From contig CAADUJ010000008.1 of NCBI GenBank assembly GCA_900752195.1, positions 42,261 through 106,260 of the forward strand: a DNA stretch of 64,000 nucleotides, read 5' to 3'. Under the pieces are notes generated by a model. That model ran no database searches. It was not told the DNA's origin and saw only the letters and a list, made by a program, of their open reading frames with translations. Positions 24,952 through 34,763 of the stretch are shown piece by piece; the stretch's first letter is position 1; each line of letters starts with the position of its first letter. The translations under genes were made by a program, and so were the position numbers. The DNA is from an uncultured Negativicutes bacterium. Its GTDB lineage: Bacteria > Bacillota > Negativicutes > Veillonellales > Megasphaeraceae.

Positions 24952-27645
24952 CTATTTTTTTACGGGTTTCTTTGCATATGGTGTATGAACCAGAGGAATC
25001 GACGTTTCAAATTCGCCACTCCATCGATAATATGCACCTGCTACGGCAGGGGCTGTCGGAATAGACGTGATTTCGCCTACGCCAATAGCGCCATAGGCAA
25101 CGTCGACGCCCGGTTTTTCCAGTGCAATAGCTTCGACTTCCGGTGCCTTATCGGCGCGGAACAAGCCGAGTGTCCCATATTTAGCCGTCGGTTTTCCATG
25201 GTCAAGAGGATATTGCTCCGTAAGGGCATAGCCGCATCCCATAATCGTGCCGCCTTCGATCTGGCCTTCCAGACTCTTGGGGTTGACGATTTTACCGACA
25301 TCATGGCATGATACCATTTTCTTAATCGTACCATCTTCATTGAGGATGCACAAGTGTGTTGCATACCCATAGGCGACGTGGGATACAGGATTTTTCTTGT
25401 CTGCTCCCATCTTATCGGTTTTGCCAAGATATTCGCCAAAAAATTCCGTACCGTTCAGAGACGTAATATCTTCACGCGTAAACCGGACTTCTGCCGTCTC
25501 AGGCGATTCCGTATCGATGGTGACACCTTCTAAATAGCCACTCGGCGTACTCGTGCTGGAATACGTAAGGCCTTTCTTAGCAAAGAGAGCCTTCCGCAAT
25601 TCGAGGGCAGCCCGGCGTCCGGCTTCACCGGTCAGCGTCGTCTGACGCGACCCTGACGTCGTTCCCGCATCAGGCGCAACGGCTGTGCTGGGATTCTTCC
25701 ATTCGATGCACTGTACAGGTACGCGCGCCGTCTGGGAAACGATCTGTGTGAGCACCGTTCCTACGCCTTGCCCAATACAGGACGCACCGGCATGAATTTC
25801 GATGATGCCATCGTTTACGATGAGGCGGCACCGACCATAATCAGGTAGTCCCACGCCTACGCCGGCATTCTTCAAGGCACACGCAATTCCTACGTACGGT
25901 CCGCTATGATAATACGTATCTTTGACAGCTTCCAACGTTTCTGCCAGTCCCGTTGCCGGATCGGCAATCTGACCATTAGGCAGCTCCTGACCGGGGCGGA
26001 TGGCATTGCGATACCGTATTTCCCAGGGATCGATACCGACCATTTCTGCCAGAAGATCCAGGTTCCGTTCTGTTGCAAAAATCGTCTGTGTCACACCAAA
26101 CCCACGGAAGGCACCGGCTGGTGGATTATTCGTGTAGACGGCCGTTCCGGTAATATCGATGACTTGATAGTTATACGGTCCTGCCGCATGGGTACAAGCA
26201 CGCTGCAAAACAGGTCCACCCAGAGACGCATAGGCACCTGTATCCGTATAGGCTACCATTTTCATGGCCGTCAGCTTGCCCTTTTCGTCACAAGCCGTCG
26301 TCAAATCCATGTAGAAAGGATGGCATTTCGGATGGATGAGGATGCTTTCCTGCCGCGTCAGTTTACATTTGCACGGCCGTTTCGTCTTATATGCAACGAG
26401 CGCTGCCAGATGCTGGACCGTCACGTCTTCTTTGCCGCCGAAGCCACCGCCGACGAGCTTGTTTTCAACGATAACCTTTTCTTCGGGAAGGCCTAACATG
26501 ATGGCCGTTTCCCGACGCGTATCATAGGTCCCCTGGTCAGTAGAATAAATGTATACGCCATCGTCAAAGGGCAGTGCAATGGCACATTCCGGTTCTAAGA
26601 AGGCATGTTCTGTCCAGGGCGTTTCATAATGGCGTGTCACCTTATAGGCAGAATTGGCAATGACCGAATCGGCATCACCGCGGACGAGGTGTTCCTGAAC
26701 GAGAACATTCGTATCTGTCGATTCATGAACTCTTGGCGCATCTGGACGCAGCGCTTCTTCTACGGACGTGACGGCTTCCAGTTCTTCATATTCCACTTCA
26801 ATGAGTTTCTTCGCTGCTTCCACGATATCCGGCGTTTCTGCCGCTACGAGAGCAATGGCATCGCCGAGATAATGCGTCGTCTTGCCGACAGGAATCATCG
26901 TATCCCAATCGACCTTCAAGTGACCTACCTTTACAGAGCCAGGAATATCTTTTGCCGTAAACACGCCTATGACACCAGGCAGGGCTTTTGCTTTTTCTGT
27001 ATGGATGGAAAGGACACGCGCCCGTGGATATTGACTCCGAACGGCGCTGGCATAGCACAGATCCGGAATGTCGACAGCATCTATGTCATCGACATACTGG
27101 CCTGTGCCGAGGACCTTTCGCTCCACGTCGACACGGTGATAGTTAGAGCCAACTTGCTGATATTCTTCCTCTTCAGGAATAGGAAGGTTTTCCCGAAGCA
27201 TCTTGCCAGCAAGCAAAATGCCATCGATGATTTTCTTGTAGCCCGTGCACCGGCAAATATTGTTACGAATCGCCGCTGCTACTTCTACCCGTGTCGGATT
27301 AGGGTTCACATCGAGAAGGGCTTTGCCACAGATGACCATACCGGGAATACAAAAGCCACACTGCACCGCACCGGCTTCGCCAAAGGCATGAACAAAGACA
27401 TCCTTTTCCCGCTGCGACAAGCCTTCAACTGTCGTAATATGCTTGCCTGCCAGCCGTTGCGCCTTTTGTACGCACGATTTGGTAGCCTTGCCATCGATGA
27501 TGACAGTACAAGTACCACACGCACCTTCACTGCAACCATCCTTGACAGATTTCAGGCGCAAGTCATTTCTTAAAATATCCATTAATTTACGTTCCGGGTC
27601 GACGGCGATTTCCTTCCCATTGACCCAAAGTTTGCACAATTCCAT
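24952..27645 (-). CDS. xdhD: Selenium-dependent molybdenum hydroxylase (xanthine dehydrogenase family), [2Fe-2S] plus Mo domains
   Basis: 897 residues in one chain. Residues 1 to about 160 hold two [2Fe-2S] clusters (CSEGACGTCTVI and CGFCIPGM...NNICRCTGY). From about 180 to the end come the molybdenum domains: GGGFGGKEDVTVQH, GAFRGFGVTQ, GQGVGTVLTQI and the catalytic glutamate in GAIGVGE near the C-terminus. There is no FAD domain and no separate FAD subunit gene nearby. It should hydroxylate xanthine or a related purine. Selenium in this family is a labile cofactor ligand, not selenocysteine, and no in-frame TGA is seen. It lies 37 bp after the hydantoinase gene. Confidence 0.92.
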   Translation of the reverse strand: MELCKLWVNGKEIAVDPERKLMDILRNDLRLKSVKDGCSEGACGTCTVIIDGKATKSCVQKAQRLAGKHITTVEGLSQREKDVFVHAFGEAGAVQCGFCIPGMVICGKALLDVNPNPTRVEVAAAIRNNICRCTGYKKIIDGILLAGKMLRENLPIPEEEEYQQVGSNYHRVDVERKVLGTGQYVDDIDAVDIPDLCYASAVRSQYPRARVLSIHTEKAKALPGVIGVFTAKDIPGSVKVGHLKVDWDTMIPVGKTTHYLGDAIALVAAETPDIVEAAKKLIEVEYEELEAVTSVEEALRPDAPRVHESTDTNVLVQEHLVRGDADSVIANSAYKVTRHYETPWTEHAFLEPECAIALPFDDGVYIYSTDQGTYDTRRETAIMLGLPEEKVIVENKLVGGGFGGKEDVTVQHLAALVAYKTKRPCKCKLTRQESILIHPKCHPFYMDLTTACDEKGKLTAMKMVAYTDTGAYASLGGPVLQRACTHAAGPYNYQVIDITGTAVYTNNPPAGAFRGFGVTQTIFATERNLDLLAEMVGIDPWEIRYRNAIRPGQELPNGQIADPATGLAETLEAVKDTYYHSGPYVGIACALKNAGVGVGLPDYGRCRLIVNDGIIEIHAGASCIGQGVGTVLTQIVSQTARVPVQCIEWKNPSTAVAPDAGTTSGSRQTTLTGEAGRRAALELRKALFAKKGLTYSSTSTPSGYLEGVTIDTESPETAEVRFTREDITSLNGTEFFGEYLGKTDKMGADKKNPVSHVAYGYATHLCILNEDGTIKKMVSCHDVGKIVNPKSLEGQIEGGTIMGCGYALTEQYPLDHGKPTAKYGTLGLFRADKAPEVEAIALEKPGVDVAYGAIGVGEITSIPTAPAVAGAYYRWSGEFETSIPLVHTPYAKKPVKK

Positions 27646-27682
27646 AGGGTTACCTCATTTCTTACACAATCCCTACGCTATG

Positions 27683-29083
27683 TTAAGGATGTACAATGTC
27701 ATCGTATGGGACAACGCGTTTCCGTGGCAACCACTGCCCATATCCCATCGTCCCTGTAAATTCATTCTCTCTTGCAATCACATTCCCTCGAAGCCATACC
27801 ATAGCAATATGGCAATCGACTGTCATGCCTTCATACGGCGAATAGCCGCACGTCGTGCGGAGATTTTCCTTTGCAAAGGTCCGCTTTTGCCGTGGATTGA
27901 TAAGCACGATGTCTGCATCGCTACCTGGAAGAAGGCAGCCTTTTTTTGGATAAAGTCCAAAGATTTTCGCTACATTCGTGCTCGTGACCTGAACGAACCG
28001 TTCCAACGACAACCGTCCCTTCATAACGCCTTCACTAAAGAGCAGCGGCATCCGTTCTTCTACGCCAGACACACCACCAGGGCACTTTCGGAAATCTCCG
28101 ACATTTTCCAATTTTTCCTCAATGGTAAAGGGACAATGATCTGTCGCCACAACCTGAATATCGCCACGACGCAAGCCTTCCCACAGTGCTTCGTTGTCCT
28201 CTTTTTTACGTAATGGCGGCGCCATCATATATTTAATGGCCTCTTTCGGGCCGCCTTGGCGGAATTTCTCATCCGTCAGCACGAGATAATGCGGGCACGT
28301 TTCAATGTAAATATTTTGTTGTCCTTCCGTTCGTGCCAGCCGGACACGGGACAAACTTTCATGGGCTGATAAATGGACGATATAGACGGGCGCATCGTCG
28401 TTGACGCGAGCCGTAGCCAGCACCATATCGATGCTTTCCGCTTCAGCGATATTCGGTCTCGTCAAAGCCTGACCAATGGGCAGCAATTCGTCTGGCGTCA
28501 ATGCATTGCGGAGAGAATTGGTAATCGTGTCATTTTCCGCATGTACCGTCAGGAGTCCATGGTGTTCCTTCATGACCTGTAAGACCGGCATGAGCTGCGG
28601 TTCCGTCATGGGGAAGCCATACGTCGTATACGCCTTAAAGCTGGGATAGCCTTCATCGATGAGTTCTCCTAATTCGGCAAGGATGGCCTCGTCAATATGC
28701 TGAAATACGCCATGAAAGCTGTAATCAACAGGACAATCCTGAGCCAATCCCTTATAGACATCGAGCATGTACCGCAACGAGCAACCATCAGGGCCAAAGG
28801 CGATGTGATCGATGATCGTCGTCGTGCCGCCACAAGCCGCTGCAATGCCGCCAGCAGCAAAATCATCGCACGCCCGATACCGCGGAGATTGTTGCAGATC
28901 CATATGGGTATGAGCATCAATGCCACCGGGGACTACATACATGCCATCAGCATCGATTACTTCCTCTGAACCTGAATACGTCGTCTTACCTAAACTGACA
29001 ATCCGCTCTCCTTCTATGACAAGATCCGTTTTGATATGCTCCCCTTCCAGGCACACAATGCCGTTTTTGATGACATACGTCAT
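27683..29083 (-). CDS. hyuA: Dihydropyrimidinase / hydantoinase
   Basis: 466 residues, cyclic amidohydrolase family. Zinc motif GGIDAHTHMD near residue 56, the bridging lysine in SFKAYTTYG, metal histidines in LTVHAEN and HLSA, and TDHCPF near residue 315 are present. It opens dihydropyrimidine or hydantoin rings; in this cluster the ring is probably one derived from a purine. It follows ygfK after a 155-bp gap holding a long imperfect hairpin, and precedes the hydroxylase by 37 bp. Confidence 0.93.
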   Translation of the reverse strand: MTYVIKNGIVCLEGEHIKTDLVIEGERIVSLGKTTYSGSEEVIDADGMYVVPGGIDAHTHMDLQQSPRYRACDDFAAGGIAAACGGTTTIIDHIAFGPDGCSLRYMLDVYKGLAQDCPVDYSFHGVFQHIDEAILAELGELIDEGYPSFKAYTTYGFPMTEPQLMPVLQVMKEHHGLLTVHAENDTITNSLRNALTPDELLPIGQALTRPNIAEAESIDMVLATARVNDDAPVYIVHLSAHESLSRVRLARTEGQQNIYIETCPHYLVLTDEKFRQGGPKEAIKYMMAPPLRKKEDNEALWEGLRRGDIQVVATDHCPFTIEEKLENVGDFRKCPGGVSGVEERMPLLFSEGVMKGRLSLERFVQVTSTNVAKIFGLYPKKGCLLPGSDADIVLINPRQKRTFAKENLRTTCGYSPYEGMTVDCHIAMVWLRGNVIARENEFTGTMGYGQWLPRKRVVPYDDIVHP

Positions 29084-29171
29084 GACGATCTACCTTCTTC
29101 CCTGTATCAATTCTCGCCTGCTTTCACGTATATACCTGCAAAACCAGGCCCTGCGTATCTGTGCGCTAACG

Positions 29172-29237
29172 CGATATATCGTTCGTAAGGGCAGCGCGGT
29201 AGACTATCGCACGACCCTTACGGCGCATCGACTATAT
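29172..29237. repeat. Long imperfect hairpin between ygfK and hyuA
   Basis: CGTAAGGG (29184-29191) pairs with CCCTTACG (29215-29222), extended by GATATATCG / CGACTATATC outside and by a small GCG-rich dyad inside. No T run follows, so processing or mRNA stability control is more likely than termination. Confidence 0.55.
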
Positions 29238-29238
29238 C

Positions 29239-31740
29239 TTAAAGTATTACATAGTCATAGTTTTCTAAGACAGCATCGATGATATATCCTACCTCTTTCG
29301 GGATAGACATATCTTCCATATGGGCTTGATAGGTTGTCGTTTCACCATTGAGCCGTACTACGCAAGTTCCTGTCTTTTTATCTTGAACGTAAAAGCCCGG
29401 GTTCTTGCTTTCTTTCATATCTTGTTCTGTCCGGAAGAGAGTGAGTTTATCCTGATAGGGAGCTCCACCCCAGGGGCAGAAGCTGCGGCAATTGCCACAT
29501 TCGTTACAAACGGCATCGATATGGATGATTTGATGTTGCGCCAGCTGCGGTACTTCGATGGCTACATTGGCCCGGTTTGGGCAAACTTCACAGCAGGCTT
29601 CACAAACATATTCACAGTGGAGGCAGCGGCCATCGCAGCCTTGTTCCGGCGCCGGTACAACGATTCCCCGTTCCTCATACACTGAATCGACGGGAATCAT
29701 CGTATCGACAGCGCAAGAGGCACGTAAGATTTTTTCTGCTGCTGCCATACCGTCGGCAATACATTCGACGACAGACGTCGTTTTCTTAAAGTTCTTGTCA
29801 CCAATGACATAGACCGTATCCGTGGGAGCCACTTTGCCATCGCCGATTTTACCTTTCACGCCAGACGCTATAACGACGTAGTCAAAGTCCTTAAGGTCAT
29901 CCATAGAGGTGACGTCTGTATTCAATTTTACGTGGACACCAGCCTTTTCAATGAGGGCTACGTCTTTATCAATAGCTTCACCGGTAATCTGGTTCAGCTT
30001 ATGGCACAAGATGGAACGGACCATGCCGCCTGTTTCGCCGCTCTTTTCATAAATCGTCGTATCTATGCCACCACGGTTCAGGAAATAGGCCGCTGCAAGG
30101 CCTGCCGGGCCAGCGCCGATGACGACGGCCTTCTGACCGGTTTTCGCCGTTTCCGTTATGCCTTCCAAGACCTGTTCATACCCGTTTTCCGCAGCGATGA
30201 GCTTGTTGCGGCGGATTTCAACGGCATCTTCATAGAAATTACGGGTACAGCTGTTCATACAGGTATGGTAGCAAACGGTCCCCGTAATGAACGGCAATGG
30301 ATTCTTTTCCAGAATGATTTCCAATGCTTCGCGATAGCGGCCTGCTTTTACGAGTTCCATATATGCCGGAATATCCTGATAGATAGGGCATGTATCGGCG
30401 CAAGGTGCCGTGAAACAGTCTGTTATCGGCAAGGGATGAGTGGATTTCCGATTCTGCTTCTTTCCATCGAGAGGCTTGTAGTAGCCAATGGTCGAAGCCT
30501 TTTCTAAGACGGCATCGACGGCATCGCCGTGAACGCCATCATAAGACGTATCCGTCGATTCTGCAAAGAGTTCGGCAAATTGATAGAGCCGGTCATAGCC
30601 GCCGGGCTTCAAGAGCGTCGTTGCCACCGTGACTGGCCAGATACCGGCATCGACAATGTCCTTAATCGTAAAGGCATCGGCACCGCCACTATAGGACATG
30701 CGAAGCTGTCCATCAAAGGCTTCCGTAAGTTTCTTAGCCACGTTCATCGACAAGAAGAGAAGCGGTTTGCCGGACATGTACATTTCACTGCCTGGCAACT
30801 CCTGGCGCGTAATATCGACGGGGAACGTATTCGTCAGCTTGACGCCGAAAAGGAGTCCTTTTGCAGCAGCCCGTTCCTGCAGGCGTTTGATCATGGGAAC
30901 GGCATCGCCGAACTGCAAATCGTCCTTAAAATGGGCGTCGCCAAATGCGAGGTGGGTATAGCCCATATCGTCTACGGCTTTGCGGGCAAACTCATATCCT
31001 AAAAGAGTCGGGTTGCATTTGACATACGTATTAAGGCCTTTTTCATCAATCAAATGGCTGGCAATGCGTTCGATTTCTTCAGGCGGGCAGCCATGCATAG
31101 TCGATAAGGTAATGGAATTGCAGATTTCACTAGGAATAGCTTCAATCTGTTCTTTCGTGAGTGTCGTAAAGGCGTCGGCATGTTCGATGAGCCATTTCTT
31201 ACAAGTCTGGAAGATGTCCGTATCCGACGCATCTTTGAGGGCATTGATGAACCCATCGATTTTCGGCGTCTTGATGCCTTCCAAATCATAGCCACAGGAC
31301 ATGTTGAACTGGAACCCATCAGGGCCGCCTAATCCGTATTCAATGGCCAGGACATGGCAGAGGAACCAAGCTTTTACATATTCTTCCAGTGCCTTTTCGA
31401 CGGTCAGTTCCGTCGACCATTCGACGTTATAACATTCATCGTCGGCCTTGATGCAAGGCTTTTCCACGACGAGATTCTCTCCATCCAGCTGTTGTACAGT
31501 CTTCAATTCAAAGAACCGAGCGCCTGCTGCATAAGCTGCTGCAATATTTTGAGCTAGCTGCGTATGGGGACCGGCAGCCGGTCCAAAAGGCGTTTCCATG
31601 GATTTTCCGAACAAGCTATATCCCCGGGAAGGATCCGCCTTGTACAGGTGATGGACACCAAACACAGTCTGCGCCTTCCGTTCACCTAACATCCATTCCA
31701 TTAACTCTTGAAAAGGGATGGAATACATTCTGTCGCTCAT
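29239..31740 (-). CDS. ygfK: YgfK-family flavin/iron-sulfur oxidoreductase, short form
   Basis: 833 residues. The family was named putative selenate reductase but is genetically tied to purine and selenium-hydroxylase clusters; it is an FAD and Fe-S oxidoreductase whose substrate I cannot prove. The N-terminal half (about 1-420) is a dihydropyrimidine-dehydrogenase-like barrel. Then come a GltD-type Fe-S motif (CADTCPIYQDIP, CYHTCMNSC), the FAD loop VVIGAGPAGLAAAYFLN near 530, and C-terminal clusters CDGRCLHCEYVCEACCEVCP and CNECGNCRSFCPWGG. Escherichia coli YgfK is about 1030 residues; the shortage lies in the pyridine-nucleotide region after the FAD loop. Start at MSDRMY, 8 bases after GGAG. 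ssnA lies 32 bp upstream. Confidence 0.9.
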   Translation of the reverse strand: MSDRMYSIPFQELMEWMLGERKAQTVFGVHHLYKADPSRGYSLFGKSMETPFGPAAGPHTQLAQNIAAAYAAGARFFELKTVQQLDGENLVVEKPCIKADDECYNVEWSTELTVEKALEEYVKAWFLCHVLAIEYGLGGPDGFQFNMSCGYDLEGIKTPKIDGFINALKDASDTDIFQTCKKWLIEHADAFTTLTKEQIEAIPSEICNSITLSTMHGCPPEEIERIASHLIDEKGLNTYVKCNPTLLGYEFARKAVDDMGYTHLAFGDAHFKDDLQFGDAVPMIKRLQERAAAKGLLFGVKLTNTFPVDITRQELPGSEMYMSGKPLLFLSMNVAKKLTEAFDGQLRMSYSGGADAFTIKDIVDAGIWPVTVATTLLKPGGYDRLYQFAELFAESTDTSYDGVHGDAVDAVLEKASTIGYYKPLDGKKQNRKSTHPLPITDCFTAPCADTCPIYQDIPAYMELVKAGRYREALEIILEKNPLPFITGTVCYHTCMNSCTRNFYEDAVEIRRNKLIAAENGYEQVLEGITETAKTGQKAVVIGAGPAGLAAAYFLNRGGIDTTIYEKSGETGGMVRSILCHKLNQITGEAIDKDVALIEKAGVHVKLNTDVTSMDDLKDFDYVVIASGVKGKIGDGKVAPTDTVYVIGDKNFKKTTSVVECIADGMAAAEKILRASCAVDTMIPVDSVYEERGIVVPAPEQGCDGRCLHCEYVCEACCEVCPNRANVAIEVPQLAQHQIIHIDAVCNECGNCRSFCPWGGAPYQDKLTLFRTEQDMKESKNPGFYVQDKKTGTCVVRLNGETTTYQAHMEDMSIPKEVGYIIDAVLENYDYVIL

Positions 31741-31772
31741 AATCATCTCTCCAATCTGATATATGTATCGTT

Positions 31773-33104
31773 CTATCCATTAATACGTTTCGCAAGGGTT
31801 GCCGCGCCTTCACGGATTTTAGCCGTCATGGCTTCTTCGTCGCAAACCTGCAGAACCCTATCCTTCATAAGTACCTTGCCATTACCGATAGTCGTCACGA
31901 CGTTCCGTCCCGTCATGCCAAATAAGATATGGCCGTTGCTATTATCGACTGTAAGCGGCGTAGGCGGATTATAATCCGTTACGATGACATCGGCAGCAGC
32001 CCCTTTTTCCAACACGCCCAGGCGATTCTTGAAATAGCGGCCTGCCATGACAGCGTTATTGACAAAAAGCATCTGCGGTACTTCTACCCAGGCAGCATTG
32101 CAATCGCACAGATGATGCTTGTGCAAGATATTGGCTACCTTGTACGATTCAATCATATCGTGGGTGTAACCGTCCGTTCCCAAGCCCGTCAGGATGCCGC
32201 GGTGGACGAGTTCCATCGTCGGCGGGCAGCCGCAGGCATTTCCCATGTTTGATTCCGGATTATGAACAACCATCGTATCGGTATACTTGATGAGGTCCAT
32301 TTCATGAGAATTGATATAAATGCAATGGCCCAACAAGGTCTTCGGGCCTACTATATTCCAATCATAGAGACGATCGACAATGCGCTTTCCATATTTCTTC
32401 AGGCAATCGTGCAAATCTTCGATGCCTTCTGCCACATGGATATGATAGCCCACGCCTTCCGGTTTATGGGAAGCTGCCAGCTCCATCGTGGCATCGCTGA
32501 TCGTAAATTGCGCATGCATGCCCATCATGCCGGCGAGCATATCCGTATCATCCTGTAACGAGTGGTTGATCCATGCTTCGTTTTCAAGAACGGCTTCTTT
32601 CGCCTTATCAGCACCGTCGCGGTCAGAAATTTCGTAGCATAAGCACGACCGGACGCCCATTTCCCTGGCAGCGTCGCCGATGGCAAAGAGGCTATCCTTG
32701 ATTTCACCAAAGCTGGCGTGATGGTCAAAAATCGTCGTCACGCCATTTTTAATGCATTCCATATACGTTTCAATGGCGCTCAAATAGGTAATATCATTCG
32801 TCAGATGGCGGTCGATATTCCACCACAAGCCATCGAGGATGTCGAGGAAGCCCTTCGGTGCATAGCCGTTGATGGAAAGGCCCCGCGCCAACGCACTATA
32901 GATATGCTCGTGCATATTAATGAATGCCGGCATGATAACCTTCCCTTTCGCATCGATGACAGGGGCATCGGCATAGGCCTGTTTTATGTCATCCCAGGGA
33001 CCAACTGCACAAATTTTCGTTCCGTCTATAGCTACGCCACCATTATGGATTACACCTAATTCGCTATTTCGCGTCACAACGATACCATTTCCTACAAGTA
33101 ACAT
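31773..33104 (-). CDS. ssnA: SsnA-family aminohydrolase
   Basis: 443 residues, metal-dependent amidohydrolase of the cytosine/guanine deaminase type. Zinc site MPAFINMHEHIYS near residue 60, metal histidine in GYHIHVAEG, GHCIYINSHE and GTDGYTHDM with the last metal Asp. It should hydrolyse an amino or ring C-N bond in a heterocycle, here plausibly a purine intermediate. It starts a transcript with ygfK, preceded by a recognisable promoter at 33210-33239 and one copy of the AATATTTTTTAG motif. Confidence 0.92.
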   Translation of the reverse strand: MLLVGNGIVVTRNSELGVIHNGGVAIDGTKICAVGPWDDIKQAYADAPVIDAKGKVIMPAFINMHEHIYSALARGLSINGYAPKGFLDILDGLWWNIDRHLTNDITYLSAIETYMECIKNGVTTIFDHHASFGEIKDSLFAIGDAAREMGVRSCLCYEISDRDGADKAKEAVLENEAWINHSLQDDTDMLAGMMGMHAQFTISDATMELAASHKPEGVGYHIHVAEGIEDLHDCLKKYGKRIVDRLYDWNIVGPKTLLGHCIYINSHEMDLIKYTDTMVVHNPESNMGNACGCPPTMELVHRGILTGLGTDGYTHDMIESYKVANILHKHHLCDCNAAWVEVPQMLFVNNAVMAGRYFKNRLGVLEKGAAADVIVTDYNPPTPLTVDNSNGHILFGMTGRNVVTTIGNGKVLMKDRVLQVCDEEAMTAKIREGAATLAKRING

Positions 33105-33209
33105 AAAGAACCCTCCATTCTATAGGTTTACAACGATACGTTTTCTCTCTACAGAACACTATATATGAATATAATTTATACACGTAATGCCGAATATGAA
33201 TCTAAAATC

Positions 33210-33250
33210 ATAGTAGCATTTTTTGTCTATATATGTCAAATATTTTTTAG
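33210..33250 (-). promoter_or_regulatory. ssnA promoter with adjoining AATATTTTTTAG motif
   Basis: Minus strand: TTGACA (33234-33239), 18-base spacer, TACTAT (33210-33215). The motif CTAAAAAATATT (33239-33250) runs directly into the -35 box. Confidence 0.65.
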
Positions 33251-33268
33251 GCAATACAAAATTTATAA

Positions 33269-33320
33269 GAAAAAGAGAATTTGCATACAGCCCTTTCGCT
33301 GACAGCAAATTCTCTTTTTT
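33269..33320 (-). terminator. Terminator after the purine permease
   Basis: GAAAAAGAGAATTTGC (33269-33284) pairs with GCAAATTCTCTTTTTT (33305-33320); A and T runs flank both sides, so it can work in both directions. Confidence 0.8.
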
Positions 33321-33335
33321 CACGAGGCTTGCATG

Positions 33336-34751
33336 CTATGATTCTTTTGTATCTGTTTCCGTTGCGTCTGCATCGGCTGTATCCGCTGCCGCATCTGCAT
33401 GGTTTCCCTGATGGAAGGATAACTCATGGTTCGGCAAGACGAGGTTCAGTACGATGGCAATGATCGAGGCTACGACAACCGGTGCTTTACCAAAAATCAT
33501 CGTTACCCACGCCGGGAAAAGATGTAACGTCTGGGGAGCTGCCGAAAGGCCCATGCCCATGGCAACAGCCAGTCCGATAATGGCCGTATTACGGGATGTA
33601 GCTCCTTCTGATAAGGCCAGTTTAATACCTGTCATGGCGATGGAGGCAAATACGGAAACGGTGGCACCACCCAGGACGGCATAGGGAATCGTCGTCAAGA
33701 GGGCCGAGAATTTCGGAAGCAATCCTGCGACGAGGATGATGATGGCCGCTAAGGCCAACGTAGCTCTGTTGATGACCTTTGTCGTCGTAACGATACCGAC
33801 GTTCTGACTGAACGATGCCGTAGGCAGGAAACTGAAGAAGGCACCAATCATATTCGTCACGCCGAGGCCGACGATAGCGCCATGTAATTCATCAGTCGTA
33901 GGCTGGCGGTCCATCGCGCCCGACGTCGTCGCCGAGAAATCGCCGATAGCCTGGACAGAGTTGATCGTAAAGAGGATGGAAATGGCGATAATGGCCGGTA
34001 TATCAAATTCCAGACCAAAATGCATAAGCTGCGGCATCTGGAAATAGCCAGCACTGGCAACATTGTCAAACTGGACCATACCCATACACAAGGCCAGGAT
34101 GTACCCAGCGATGATGCCGACGAGGATAGAAGCCAAGCGGAGAATCCCCTTTCCAAAGTGGGAGAAGAACGTAACGACGATCAACGTAAAAGCCGCTACG
34201 ACCCAGTTCTGCCAGCTGCCATAGGTAGGCGAACCAATGCCGCCTGCCATATAGTTGATGGCAATCGGATAAAGGGATAACCCGATGGTAAATACGACGG
34301 TACCTGCCACGAGGGGCGGGAAAAACCGGCGAATCCGCCTAATGAGGAGGCCGACGATGACGGCACACACACCGCCACATAACTGGGCTCCCAAAATGGC
34401 AGCTACGCCATATTCCGAGGCCAGGGCCTGCATAGTCGGCACATAGGCAAAACTAACGCCGATGATGACGGGAAGGCCTGCCCCGACGTGCACGCCCGTG
34501 CGCTTTCCAATCGGATAAAGCTGGACGATGGTGCCAAAGGCTGCCGCCACGAGAGAGGCCTGGATGAGCAGGACTCGATCAGCCAGGGAAAGACCCGCAG
34601 CGCTGGCGACGATGATAGCCGGTGTAACGCAGCCGACGATCATAGCTACGACGTGCTGCAACGCCAATGGCAATGCCGCGGCAAAGGGTGGAATACCATC
34701 GAGAGAAAAGAGTAATGACCGAATATTATCTGGAGCTACATTTCGTTTCAT
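33336..34751 (-). CDS. NCS2-family xanthine/uracil (purine) permease
   Basis: 471 residues with about 12-14 membrane segments. NCS2 permeases import xanthine, urate or uracil with protons. Family motifs: ALQHVVAMIVGCVTPAIIV near residue 28, GIGSPTYGSWQNWVVA, NSVQAIGDFSATTSG with the substrate-region glutamine/aspartate, and FSQNVGIVTTTKVINR. The C-terminal tail is Asp/Ala/Thr-rich low complexity (ADAAADTADADATETD). It follows arcC by 12 bp. With the catabolic genes around it, a purine or urate substrate is likely. Confidence 0.92.
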   Translation of the reverse strand: MKRNVAPDNIRSLLFSLDGIPPFAAALPLALQHVVAMIVGCVTPAIIVASAAGLSLADRVLLIQASLVAAAFGTIVQLYPIGKRTGVHVGAGLPVIIGVSFAYVPTMQALASEYGVAAILGAQLCGGVCAVIVGLLIRRIRRFFPPLVAGTVVFTIGLSLYPIAINYMAGGIGSPTYGSWQNWVVAAFTLIVVTFFSHFGKGILRLASILVGIIAGYILALCMGMVQFDNVASAGYFQMPQLMHFGLEFDIPAIIAISILFTINSVQAIGDFSATTSGAMDRQPTTDELHGAIVGLGVTNMIGAFFSFLPTASFSQNVGIVTTTKVINRATLALAAIIILVAGLLPKFSALLTTIPYAVLGGATVSVFASIAMTGIKLALSEGATSRNTAIIGLAVAMGMGLSAAPQTLHLFPAWVTMIFGKAPVVVASIIAIVLNLVLPNHELSFHQGNHADAAADTADADATETDTKES

Positions 34752-34763
34752 CAGAAGGCCCCC

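Noticed and set aside
26605..27573. Plus-strand open frame of 322 codons over the molybdenum hydroxylase
   Set aside because: Antisense shadow; the minus-strand frame carries the [2Fe-2S] and Mo motifs.
24952..31740. Selenocysteine-encoding TGA in the selenium-related enzymes
   Set aside because: The hydroxylase and YgfK frames run without in-frame TGA. In this enzyme family selenium is a labile cofactor ligand, so no SECIS element is needed.
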